Positions 31,861-43,100 of a stretch of DNA of 52,718 bases are shown here, one piece after another. Made by a program: the position numbers and the translations under genes. The DNA comes from an uncultured Prevotella sp. (lineage in GTDB: Bacteria; Bacteroidota; Bacteroidia; Bacteroidales; Bacteroidaceae), in contig CAMHTW010000025.1 of assembly GCA_946188165.1 (NCBI GenBank), positions 1 to 52,718 of the forward strand. The letters are read 5' to 3'. The notes below the pieces were generated by a model, which was given only the letters and a program-made list of their open reading frames with translations, had not been told where the DNA came from and did no database searches. Each line of letters opens with the position of its first letter. The stretch's first letter is position 1.

Positions 31861-34800
31861 ATGAAAAAGACCAAAATATTAATGGCGTTGATGCTGCTCT
31901 TTTCTGTCGGTGTATCGGCACAGAAGCATGACGTGAATGGACGTACTAACATAGAAAACGGAGAAATTTTCGTTAAAACGCAGTCTGTTGCAGTAGGAGA
32001 TTCAGCGGAAGTCGATTGCAAACCGAATCAGGGTTATGGTTTGTCAAAGGGTTTGTTCTATGCTGTCAAAAACGCCAACGGCGAATATTCCAATGGCTTT
32101 TTGGCTAAAAATACCAGTAAGTATCCCGAAGATCGTGCCAACCAAACGCAGTCGTTCAAGTTCGAAATGCCAAACGCGGACGTCGAGGTGTGGGCAGAAT
32201 TCATTCCCTTGCGTACAATGATTGTCCATAAAGCTGTTGCAAGTGGTGGTAAACTCGTACCGTTATATGGCTACACGAATACCGACACAGTGGTACGGAA
32301 TATACCGTTTAAGCCCATCAAACTCCTCATCAGGCCCGATGAGGGTTATGAACTGGTGGATGTAGAACTCGTAAATCTTGAGCGATCTTACTGCGAAAAA
32401 AGCAAAGATACTCTCATTGTTACTATGCCTAACGAGACAGATGTCATACATCTGACACCTGTCTTTGGCAAGGTCAATTATAACGTTAATTTGCCAAAGA
32501 AACTTGAAAACATCCAAGTAACGTTGAGCCCCCAAAAACCGAAGGCTCGTCAGGAGGTTACAGCTACTATGGTGTCGAATAATGGCTATATTCCTGTCAA
32601 TGTTTCCTTCCCAGGCAGCTCGAAATGGTGGCGTGTGGGCAAACCGGAACTGCTGAAGAACGGCGGATGGAAAGTCGTCTATCGTTTCAAGGTCGGTTTT
32701 CAGGATGTCGACGTCGCCGTGACACCTCAGCAAGTACATACGTTCAGCGTCATCGACTCAGTGAAATCCGGTCGTGTACAGACCTTTATACCCGAGATTA
32801 TTCCCGACTTCCCCGGTGTGGCCAGCAAAGGCCAGCAAGTCCCCGTGTTGTTTAAGATGCCAGCCAACTACAGCATCAGTTACACCGACACAGGCCAGCC
32901 TTCGGCCAAGGCGGTTTACCACAATGCGCTGGAGAACAGTTTCGCTGACGAGGGCATGTCAGGATGGACAGAGTCCGAGTACGTTGACGAAGACAAGGTG
33001 GGTCTTCCCTTCAGGGTGTACACTGATTCCGTTGACAACAAATATTGGCATGCCAGTGTAAAGAACATCATGTCGCAGAGCGTGTCGCTCTCTGATCGTT
33101 CTTTCTCTAAGGATGCTATCAATGACGGTAAGCTGCGTGTTGCAGCTATTGCCAGCATCAATCCGTGCCATAGCCGTATTGCAACGGCAAGTCTTGTGGC
33201 GACAGGCAGCGGGATACACGACTCCTTAGTAGTGGCTAATTGTAACTATTCTCAGGAAGAAGGCTGGCAAACCGCGTTTATCACTGGTGAGATCCATGCC
33301 GATGCCAGTGACATTAAGTTTGTCGTCAAAGCCAAGGCCGACGATACGAATAAGACGAGTAGCTATACCGGTCCGATGTTCGACGACCTCTGTCTGCTGC
33401 TGCCCAACGAAGGGTCGTCCATTAGAGACGAAGACGTGCTGATCTTTACGATGGGTGATAATAATGTAACCATTAACTATACACCATTAGCTCATCAGGA
33501 CACGTTGATGGTCAACCAACAGGAACATGCTACCGTGACCCTCATCAATACCACGACTGGTGAGCAGGGCGATACCATCAAGGCCATCAAGGATGAAGTC
33601 ATCGTCGTCAAGGGAACGTATGATGAAGGCTATGCCATCTACAATATGAAGCGGGTTAGCCGTAATAAGGACACAGGTACTTCTGGTTCCGGTAGTTCTT
33701 CATCTTCTTCTTCTGATGATGATGACGATGAGGAATCAGAGACTTCAGAGGCTTCTGAGATGACAGATATGAATTGGCGTCGTGCGCGGAGAGCGGCTGA
33801 GGCAACTGAAGGACATGACCTACAGTTAGACAGTATCAACGAGGCAGCTCGCACGGTTTACTATCACTATGTCAAGATGAATGATAATGAGGACATCATC
33901 TTCACACCTGAAGTCGATATCAAGAAAATAAAGATCGCCAATAATATAGGTGGACTGATTACGGTCAATGATACGCTTGCCAAGACGGGCGACAAGGTCC
34001 TTGTGACTGTCACAGCTGAAGCGGGTTGCAAGTATAGGCATATCAAGACAATCCCCGCCGATGTCGTAACAATCAAGGCAGAAAAGGTGGATGCCACGAC
34101 GGGTGCCGGCACCTATTCCTTTACCATGCCGACCTCACACATCACTTTGATTCCCGAGTTTATCATTCCCATCTCGACTGCCAAGGATTTTGCCAAGATT
34201 CATAGGCAGTATGGCGAGTTCATACTGACCAAAGACCTTGATTTAGGCGCCAAATGGAATAGCGCCATCTACGTCTATGGCGATTTCAACGGCAACGGAC
34301 ACCGCATCACGTACGGTGGTAAAAACAGTCTCTTTGAGAACGTGTACTCGGGTGGTTCCGTGCGTCATCTGTCTGTCACTGCCAACGTCAAGGGAAAAGA
34401 TAAGCACATTGGCGGTATCGCTGCCATCAATGGCGGTATCATTGAGGACTGTGTGGTCAGCGGAAAGGTGCGCAACCGCATGATGTATTCCGTTGCCGCT
34501 GGTGTCGCAGGCAAGAACGAACGTGATGGCGAAGGCGGTATCATTTCCCACTGCCACGTCCTTTGCGATGTCATTGAGGCGCCGACATCCTGCGGTATAG
34601 CCAGCCAGTTGGAGGGCGCTATCATCCGTGACAACGTATTCAACGGACGCTTTGCCAATTTGGACGGTCATTCATATATGATTTGCAACGACGATGTCAA
34701 GAGCACCGTTGAAGGCAATTATTATATCAGCAACGACGGCAATTCGAGAGCAAAGGTGGTGAGCGGCGTGACAGTGGGTGACCCTGTCAAACTCGTCGAG

Positions 34801-37197
34801 GCTGCCAAGGGTATGACCAACGACTATCCCGTCTATGCTGCCAGCATCAGGGAAAAGTATTCCAATGGCTATGCTATCTCTTTAGAGACGTCATCAACAG
34901 TCCTCAAGAACAGTCTGTCCGCAGAGATTGCTGCTGCCGGTGTCGTGGTCAACGCTTCCGTGAAAGTCGATGGCAACAACCACTTGGAAAGCATCATCAT
35001 CTCAGCCCCCGACGGCAGCGACGCCCAGAACTGTCCATTCACGGACAACATGGATAACGTTTATTACTTCTCGTTCGTCATGCCTGCTCATGATGTCACC
35101 ATCAAATTTGTAACCAAGTCGGGCCAATTCATCTATACCGCCCAGCAGTTTGTCGATATCAACCAGGTAGAGGGCTTGTTCTTCCTGGCCCGCGACATTG
35201 ACCTGTACCATTGGGAGGAAAGAATGGTAGGTCTGAATGGTAAGTTCTATGGCAACGGCCACACCATCAGGTACCACGGCGAAGGCATCTGCTACGGTCT
35301 GTTCCATACCATCAAGCAGGGTGCATTGCTCGAGGGACTACGCGTTGTGGGATTCGTAGAAACCAATGAAGACTGTGGTGGCATAACCCTTTATAACAAT
35401 GGCACCATCCGCAACTGTCACTTCAGTGGTCGTATCAAGAAACTCACGAGAAAGTCGATTAAGAGCAATAATAAAGCTAACGACCATATAGCGGCTATTG
35501 CTTGCGTCGTGGCTAAGACCAATGCCTACATTGACCACTGTTCTGCTACGGGCGAACTGAAATGTGAAAGCAATCAGGAGTTGATCGACAATAATCCGCT
35601 ATGTTGTAATCAGAATAATGTTCAGTCAACTGGTAAGATGACTAACAGCCATTGGGTCAACCCCACCAAGAACACTGATTATAAGACTTTGTTGGGTTAT
35701 GCCAATGCTGCAAGCAACGACTATCCTGTCTATGCCCAGGGTATCATCGATCAGATTAACCCCTGTATCGTCGTAGGTGGTAAAACCATCCGTGTGGAAA
35801 ACGGCAAGACGCTTGACGAGCTGACCATCATTGACGGTGAGCCGTTCAGCTGTACCGCTGACGTCAAAGTCAACAAAATCATCTATAAGCGTCGAGCTAT
35901 GAATGATCGGGAGCCTTGGGTGCTTCCGTTTGGCTTTAACCGCATAGCCGGTAGCGGCACGTTCGAATATCATAAGACATTACAAGAAAAGAAACTGCCC
36001 GACATTCTGGCGGGCAAGACACTGACGCTGGAAGGTACACCTTCGACCCTTGCCTATAAGGCCAACGAGCCTTGGCTGGTCAAGTGTAACAGTGCTGAAT
36101 ACGTGTTGACCAACGACAAAGGTCCTATTACGATTATGGCCACTAACAACAATCGTATCAGCCGCAATGCATCGGTCTTGGATAGAGCCGGTTTCTATGC
36201 TACATACGACAGCATACCAGCCTCGACTTCCGAGAATGTCCTGTTGTATGCTTGGGATGAGACCCAACAGAAGACCGTCCTTTCCGGCGACCCAGCCCCA
36301 TTAGCCATCCAGCCGTTCCGTTTCTATTTGCAGTTCTATAACAATAGCTTCAAGAAATTCGTGAAATACGGTCAGACCAGGTGGGGAAGCAAATCGTCGT
36401 CAAAGAGAAGTGCTCCTCAGCGACGCCTCGCTTCGGTTATGGCAGACGGCTGGCAACCCGTCATCCTCGACCCACGCCAACCGCAGAGCGTGACGGCGCG
36501 TATGCTTGACTATTACGACGTGGCCTATCTGACAGATATCGACTCTGATGTCGTCGATGAGGATGAAGACTCACCGCTTTCCGTTGTGTCACTCGTCTAT
36601 CAGAAGGTTGACAGCCGTATGGAACTCCCATCGGCAATCCCGCTGTTGGTACGCGCCAAGCGTGCTGATGCTGAGCCGTTGGTAAATGCTCAGATGGGTG
36701 CTGAGATTGACACTCTGTACACCCTGTCGTTGATTCAGATGCTTTTGGAGGACGAGGGATATGATGTTTCCGACTTCCCGGTATTCAACATGCCGCACTA
36801 TTGGTGTGCCTCGTTCGGCAACCGTCTCGACGTCTGGCCTTTGCCTTCATCTGAGAAATATGGAGATTTGGCGGACTACGGCTGTATGCTGTTCGACGAC
36901 AACTACTTCGACCAGTCGTTCACCTATGCTGCAGCTAATGACAACCGTACGACGGCACCTATGAGCTATTGTATCACGGTGCTCAACGACGATACCTATG
37001 AACTCCTGCCACTGATGGGCAATCGGGTGACTGTAGAATTCCTTGAGGCTGAAGAAACGACAGGTATCAGCCTCACCCCCAGCCCCTCTCCAAAGGGCGA
37101 GGGGAGTGGATACACCTACAACCTCAACGGCCAGCGTGTTGGTGCTGGGTATAAGGGTATTATTATACAAAACGGACGAAAAATGTATAAGCGATGA
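31861..37197 (+). CDS. Giant GLUG-repeat surface protein with C-terminal sorting-like tail
   Basis: 1778 residues; signal peptide MKKTKILMALMLLFSVGVSAQ. N-terminal repeats of the YDEGY/GQGYG...MPNADVEVWAEF type are bacterial Ig-like/InlB-B-like beta modules. Residues about 353-517 form a galactose-binding-like domain (DEGMSGWTESEY...YTGPMFDDLCLLLPN). A Ser/Asp-rich linker encoded by TCT/GAT repeats lies at about 608-630. GLUG repeats occupy about 770-960 and 1080-1240 (YGDFNGNGHRITYGG, NGKFYGNGHTIRYHG). The C-terminal 500 residues (YKRRA-NDREPWVLPF, PFRFYLQF) are paralogous to the next protein. The tail YNLNGQRVGAGYKGIIIQNGRKMYKR-like segment (split here by description) is a short sorting-like motif. 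The stop overlaps the next start by ATGA. Confidence 0.78.
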   Translation: MKKTKILMALMLLFSVGVSAQKHDVNGRTNIENGEIFVKTQSVAVGDSAEVDCKPNQGYGLSKGLFYAVKNANGEYSNGFLAKNTSKYPEDRANQTQSFKFEMPNADVEVWAEFIPLRTMIVHKAVASGGKLVPLYGYTNTDTVVRNIPFKPIKLLIRPDEGYELVDVELVNLERSYCEKSKDTLIVTMPNETDVIHLTPVFGKVNYNVNLPKKLENIQVTLSPQKPKARQEVTATMVSNNGYIPVNVSFPGSSKWWRVGKPELLKNGGWKVVYRFKVGFQDVDVAVTPQQVHTFSVIDSVKSGRVQTFIPEIIPDFPGVASKGQQVPVLFKMPANYSISYTDTGQPSAKAVYHNALENSFADEGMSGWTESEYVDEDKVGLPFRVYTDSVDNKYWHASVKNIMSQSVSLSDRSFSKDAINDGKLRVAAIASINPCHSRIATASLVATGSGIHDSLVVANCNYSQEEGWQTAFITGEIHADASDIKFVVKAKADDTNKTSSYTGPMFDDLCLLLPNEGSSIRDEDVLIFTMGDNNVTINYTPLAHQDTLMVNQQEHATVTLINTTTGEQGDTIKAIKDEVIVVKGTYDEGYAIYNMKRVSRNKDTGTSGSGSSSSSSSDDDDDEESETSEASEMTDMNWRRARRAAEATEGHDLQLDSINEAARTVYYHYVKMNDNEDIIFTPEVDIKKIKIANNIGGLITVNDTLAKTGDKVLVTVTAEAGCKYRHIKTIPADVVTIKAEKVDATTGAGTYSFTMPTSHITLIPEFIIPISTAKDFAKIHRQYGEFILTKDLDLGAKWNSAIYVYGDFNGNGHRITYGGKNSLFENVYSGGSVRHLSVTANVKGKDKHIGGIAAINGGIIEDCVVSGKVRNRMMYSVAAGVAGKNERDGEGGIISHCHVLCDVIEAPTSCGIASQLEGAIIRDNVFNGRFANLDGHSYMICNDDVKSTVEGNYYISNDGNSRAKVVSGVTVGDPVKLVEAAKGMTNDYPVYAASIREKYSNGYAISLETSSTVLKNSLSAEIAAAGVVVNASVKVDGNNHLESIIISAPDGSDAQNCPFTDNMDNVYYFSFVMPAHDVTIKFVTKSGQFIYTAQQFVDINQVEGLFFLARDIDLYHWEERMVGLNGKFYGNGHTIRYHGEGICYGLFHTIKQGALLEGLRVVGFVETNEDCGGITLYNNGTIRNCHFSGRIKKLTRKSIKSNNKANDHIAAIACVVAKTNAYIDHCSATGELKCESNQELIDNNPLCCNQNNVQSTGKMTNSHWVNPTKNTDYKTLLGYANAASNDYPVYAQGIIDQINPCIVVGGKTIRVENGKTLDELTIIDGEPFSCTADVKVNKIIYKRRAMNDREPWVLPFGFNRIAGSGTFEYHKTLQEKKLPDILAGKTLTLEGTPSTLAYKANEPWLVKCNSAEYVLTNDKGPITIMATNNNRISRNASVLDRAGFYATYDSIPASTSENVLLYAWDETQQKTVLSGDPAPLAIQPFRFYLQFYNNSFKKFVKYGQTRWGSKSSSKRSAPQRRLASVMADGWQPVILDPRQPQSVTARMLDYYDVAYLTDIDSDVVDEDEDSPLSVVSLVYQKVDSRMELPSAIPLLVRAKRADAEPLVNAQMGAEIDTLYTLSLIQMLLEDEGYDVSDFPVFNMPHYWCASFGNRLDVWPLPSSEKYGDLADYGCMLFDDNYFDQSFTYAAANDNRTTAPMSYCITVLNDDTYELLPLMGNRVTVEFLEAEETTGISLTPSPSPKGEGSGYTYNLNGQRVGAGYKGIIIQNGRKMYKR

Positions 37198-40100
37198 AAA
37201 AGATATTTTTAGCATTGGTGATGCTGCTTAGCCTTGGCAGCACGTTATGGATTGAGAAAGCCTCGGCTAAAACCGAATATATTACCATCCGCTCTACTGA
37301 GGACTGGAACAAGTTCCGTGATATGGTGGAAGCTGCTAAAGGTCAGTATTGGGTTGACGCCAGTTTGGAGGCCGACATTGACATCGACCAGACCATTGGT
37401 TGGGGAGCAAACTCTCTCTACCGAGGCACCTTTGACGGCAACGGACATACACTGAATATCAACGTAGATCTCGGGAACAATGCAGCAATCGCCCCATTCC
37501 GCTATGTTGGCGATGCTACTTTCAGAGATGTGCGCATAACAGGCAAAGTCAAGGGTGGTATTCATTCTGCTGGTTTTATTGGCAATATTTTGGGTACTCC
37601 CACCGTCAAAGTCGATCGTGTATGGGTTTCCGTAGATGTGACTACAGAGAGTACCCACGCAGGCGGTATCATCGGACACGCAGACCGTTCTGCTCTATAT
37701 ATGAACGATTGCCGTTTCGATGGCAAAGTTATCACTAATAAAGCACCTAACGGTTCTTATGCAGGTGAAATTATCGGATGGTGTAATGGAGGTGGTTGGA
37801 GCTTACAGCGTGTCTATGATCAAGGCTCGCCATCTGCCCATTGGATGTATTTCTGCATAGATTATAATCAGGATACAGGTAGTTGGAACACTTGGGGAAC
37901 CAATGGTAGAAGCTACACCATTACTCAACATGCCTGGAGTAAGGTGGATAAATACAGTTTGACAAACCAGAGTGAGGTCGTTAACCTGATGAACGCTGAA
38001 CAGCCTGGTTCGTGGGCGATAGTCAACGGTAAGGCCGCACCAGTGATGAATAGGCGTTGGAACAATATAACGCAAGGTTCCTCTTCTGGAAAGACACTGC
38101 AGTCAGGAAATTATTATATCACTCAAAATATAGAGTTTAGCAACAGCGCCTGCAATAATGGACTTACGATAGCCGACGGTGCTACGGTACATATTTTTGT
38201 ACCAAGAGGCGTCACGCTCACTGCCAGGGGCGGAAATGCAAGCGGAAGGTCAGGTGCCGGTGCAGGCATCTACCTGCCTCAAGGAAGCTCGCTCTTCCTT
38301 GAGGGCCACGGCAAAGTGGTAGCCTGGGGCGGTAACGCAGCCAACGGCTGCAATGGCAATCGCGGTGGTAATGCTGGTAGGGACGAAAGTCGTGGTATAT
38401 GGCCAGGTAATGGTGGCAACGGTGGCGACGGCGGTGGCGGCGCAGGAGCTGGCGTCGGCACACGTGGCGCTGACGGCGGCTATGGTGGTTCCGGCGGTTA
38501 CACATCTACTGTTGACTGGCAAAACCATGACGGTGTTCAAGGTAACAAAGGTAATGAAGGTTATACCGCTGCCACGATGGGCAATCTCTATGTTGACCTG
38601 ACATCCGGCGTTCAGTTGGATGCCCACGGTGGCAGCCAAGGCGATAGAGGAGGTTACGGTGGCAGTGGCGGTAGCAACTATGTCAGAGAAGGCGGTAACA
38701 ATTATAGTATGGCCGGTGGCGGCGGTGGCGCTGGCGGCGGCTTCGGCGGCTTTGCGCAAGATATCGGTACCGGTGGCTGCGGCGGTGGCGGTGGCGGCGG
38801 CGGTTCAGCTGGTAGCACCCGTTGGTCTCGCTACGGTTATTTCCGTACAGGAGCATACGGTGGCAACCCAGGTGCTAATGGTAATGGCACCTTTACCGTT
38901 CCCTCTGGCTATGGTGGCAACACTGAGACAACTGGTTACAGATATGCTGACAATAACAGCTCAGGAGTAAGTGATCGTGGATATGAAGATGGTCATGATA
39001 ACCGTGCTGGCGGAGGAGGAAGTGGTGACAGAGGTAACTCGACCAGGTCCTATTCTCTCGATAAAGAATTCAGCATCCAGTTTAATGCGGTGAACCAATT
39101 TAATGGCGCAGCTACGAAAACAGCTAAAGTCGGCTATAAATCTACAACGGGTAGCGGTAATGTTACCGTCACTATTCCGTCGTTTAATACATTAGGGATT
39201 ACCGAACGGGACAAATATGTGTCGGAATGGAAAACAGAAAGGAACGGCAGAGGCGAGTCGAAAATGGTCGGCGATGAATACACCATCAATAAAGGAACCA
39301 CGAATTTCTATGGTAAGTGGAACGACTATAAGGCTATTTTCCCCAAAGGCAATGGAACACAGGGCGATCCGTTCATCATCGAAGAAGGTGATCTGATAGA
39401 TCTTGCCGACTATGTGAACAAAGGCGCCAACACGCGGAATGTCTATTTCAGGCAGAATGGCGACATCCATGTAACGAATATACTGGGCCAGAATAAAAGG
39501 GGCAGTGAATGGACGGCCATTGGTTATAAATACCCCTTTGAGGGCGACTACGATGGTGGGGGCAACCGCATCCACGACGCTCAGATTGCCAACGTCGGCA
39601 CAGCCGTCGGCATCTTTGGAAAGGTGTCGGGTTCTATCCATAATTTGGGTGCTGAGAAAATAAAGATTGATAACAATAATGAAAATGCACGCTGTGGCGT
39701 CATTGCTGGTAAGCTCATGTACGATAGCGAAGAGCAGATGACGGGATGGATGCGCAACTGCTATTCTACCGACAATAATGTCAAGGCTCCCTATGTGGGC
39801 TGTGTGGTAGGCGAGATGGAAAAGAATACCAGTATGAGTCGTTGCATTGAGTCCTATAATGCGCTCGGTGGTTCTGTTGCCGGTAGCTTCAGTGGCATCA
39901 TCCAGGAAAATGCCACGGTTGACATGTGTTACACCACTGGAGGAGGTATTGCTGCCGAAAATCATGGTAAGACCACAAACTGCGAGACGAGCGCCGAAAA
40001 AAAGATGCGTAGCGGTGAGTTGACGTGGTTGTTGAACGACAAGACGGCTTTTGGCGTGACGTGGTACCAGAATGTGGACACGCTGGGCGAACACAATGCT

Positions 40101-43100
40101 CATCCAGTGCTCGATAGCCTTAGTTTCCGTGTGTATTACGATGGATCGAGATACTCCAACAAACCTTCGGGTACCCTCTTTGCACTCTCTGGTAAGGGCG
40201 TATGGGATGACCCCTTCCTCATCAAGAGCAAAGCAGACTTCGAGGTGGTGGCTAAATACTGTAATGGTGGCAATAAGTCGAACGGCATCTACTTACGCCA
40301 GACTGCCGACATCGACATGAACGGTGGCGGTATGCCAATCAATAATTTCGGTGGCCACTACGACGGTGGCGGACATACCATCCGTAATGCAAAAATTGAA
40401 GCCGATGGCATAGCTGGTATCTTCGGTGTTGTCAGTGGTACAGTCACTCGTCTCTGTGTGGAGAATTCGACCTTCAGGTATATGAAAAGAGACGGACGTG
40501 TAGGCGGTATCGCTGCACGTATCACTGGCAAAGGTGTAATTTCCAACTGCTTTGTCAAGAATTGCAAGATAATGCATAACGGTAGTACCGGAAATTCTAA
40601 TGAAGAGCAAAGTAGCAGAATAGGTGTCGCAGGAGGTATTGCTTCCGATATCTTCGATGAGGCTGTCATCAGAAACTGCCTTGTTGTAAATATCTCGATT
40701 TCAGCTACCAGAACCGGATACATCACCAGCGATACGAAGAGTGGCACTCGTATCGAGCGATGCTTTACGGACGGAAATGCGCTGACAAGTTGGGATCATC
40801 AGGGCTCTACGGACAAATATTCTCTCGTAGGCGTGGATGCAGCCAGCCTTGGAAGAGGAGAGATAACCTACGCACTGAATAATAACTCGGACAAAAATCC
40901 TGAGCCTGTGTGGTATCAGAACATCAGCCAAGGCAGTAATAGGGATGCAACGCCCGTGCTGTCGAGCGATCATGCCAGGGTGTTCAAGAAGAACGGTAAT
41001 TATACCAACGACGGCTATGACATCGGCAAGTTGGGTAAAGGCACGCAGGAGGATCCATATAAGATAGGAACCCCGGCGGATTTGCAGACTCTCATCTACT
41101 CCATCGGTGTTATGAAGAGAAGCAATTTCTATATACGGCAAACTGCCGACATCGACCTGAAGGACTCGCAGATGGTGCCCATCGGAACTACTATCGACAG
41201 TTTCAAAGGACACTACGACGGCGGCGGTCATGTCATCAAGAATATTGAGATGCTCAACTATCAGGGTGAATCTATGGGACTCTTCAACAACATTACCGGT
41301 GTCGTTGAAAACCTCGGCATTGAGAACAGTAAGTTTAAGGCTGAAGCCCCCATCAAACGAGTGGGCGCGTTTGCTGGAAAACTGACGGGTAAGGGCGTAT
41401 TGCGCAACTGCTATGCCAAAGGCTGCACGATTGACTACCGTAACATGCCGGGGGTCGTGGTGGGTGCCTTGGTGGGCGAGCAGAGAGACACTTCGCGCAT
41501 CGAAGCCTGTTACGGCTACCAGAACACCGTTGTGGGACAGGACAATGGCGTGAAACACTATGGCCATATCGTGGGCTACATAGGCAGTAACGCCACGGGT
41601 GACCGCGTGTTTACGGATGGTCCTAACCTGTGTGCCGACAACCAGGACGGTGACAAGAAAATCAGCCGTTCTGAAGATAACGTTGCTGACCTCCGCTTCA
41701 AGACTGGCGAGATATGCTATCTGCTGAACGGTCAGAAGACGAACAATTCGGTAGCATGGCATCAGGCTATCAAGACCGACACTGTGCCTTTGCTCTCTGG
41801 TAAGCAACAGGTTTATTGTCATCCACTCAACGACTCACCTTCATCACCAGTCATGTACACCAATACGGACGAGGTGCCTAAGACCGTTTGGGTATCGCTG
41901 AACCCCAATCATGACAAGCTGCCATCAAGGACCATCGATATGTTCAAGGCGGACGACAGATATTACGTGCCAAGCTTCAATCTTATATCTTACGCAGAAG
42001 AGCGTTTGGATTATGATTTTGCAGGCTGGAACACGCAGAAGGATGGAAAAGGAACGTTCTATCCTTACAATTCTGAGATCGTGCCAACGGAGAATCTTCC
42101 TCTCTATGCCATTTGGGATGTCAAGGTACCTTACGAAGGTAGCGGGAATACGATAGTACTTGATTTACTTCGAAAGGACACCATCTACTACAAGGTTTAT
42201 GACTACGGCGGTCAAAACAATGTTTACGGTTATAACTACAACGGAAAAGTCACGCTGCAGGCACCAGCAGGCTACTTTATACAATTGTCAGGAACCGTCG
42301 CTACAGAGTCGGCGGACGGCAACAACAAGCCTCGCGACTATATGACCGTGTATGAAGCCGATGGTGAGGGTGGCTTTATGAAGCTGACCAACGAGATCGG
42401 CGACAGCGTCTTCTACAGTACCAAGGATGGTGTCAAGAAGGACATAGGCACGATTATGGGTTCGAAAGAAGAAATGATTATTGAATTTGTGTCCGATGAC
42501 GAAAACTGCTATGACGGATTGGACCTTCTGGTGACCGTCTTGCCGAAAAAGATACGAAATTTGGGGCTGGGTACAGAGGATGAGCCGTTCCTGGTAGCGA
42601 GCGTTGAAGACTTGAGAACGGTTGATGAATATATCAGCTTGATGAAGCACAGCAAGTTCTATATCGAGCAGATTGACAACATCGACATGGAGGACGAGAC
42701 ATACGAACCTTTGACGACCCCCTTGGCTTCCAGTGTGGAGAGCTTTGAAGGTCACTATGACGGTGGCGGTTTCGAAATCCTCAATATGAAGATGGTTGAC
42801 GAGAAAGGTAATGCCACAGGTCTCTTCCGCAATGTCAGCGGTGTCGTAGAACACCTCGGTATGGTAGATTGCAACGTTGATGGTGCTGCTGACAAGTCGT
42901 GTATCGATATCATCGCGGGACGTCTGACCGGTAACGGACAGGTGCGTAACTGTTATGCTATAGGCAATACCGTCTCTTTTGTCGGTCAAGACAAAGTCTT
43001 TACCATGGGAGCGGAATACACGAAGGAGCGCTTTGCTTCGGGCGAGATATGCTATCTGCTTAACGGTTCGAAGAGCGATAGCACCATCGTATGGCGTCAG

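Noticed and set aside
38353..38970. Alternate-frame ORFs rich in Ala/Val or Pro in the Gly-rich segment
   Set aside because: They arise from the GGT/GGC codon bias of the true frame read out of phase.
39192..41822. Long minus-strand open frames (about 300 and 370 codons) inside the 2680-residue adhesin gene
   Set aside because: They are antisense to a well-supported frame with clear GLUG repeats, have no promoter or signal, and their composition is that of reverse-strand shadows.
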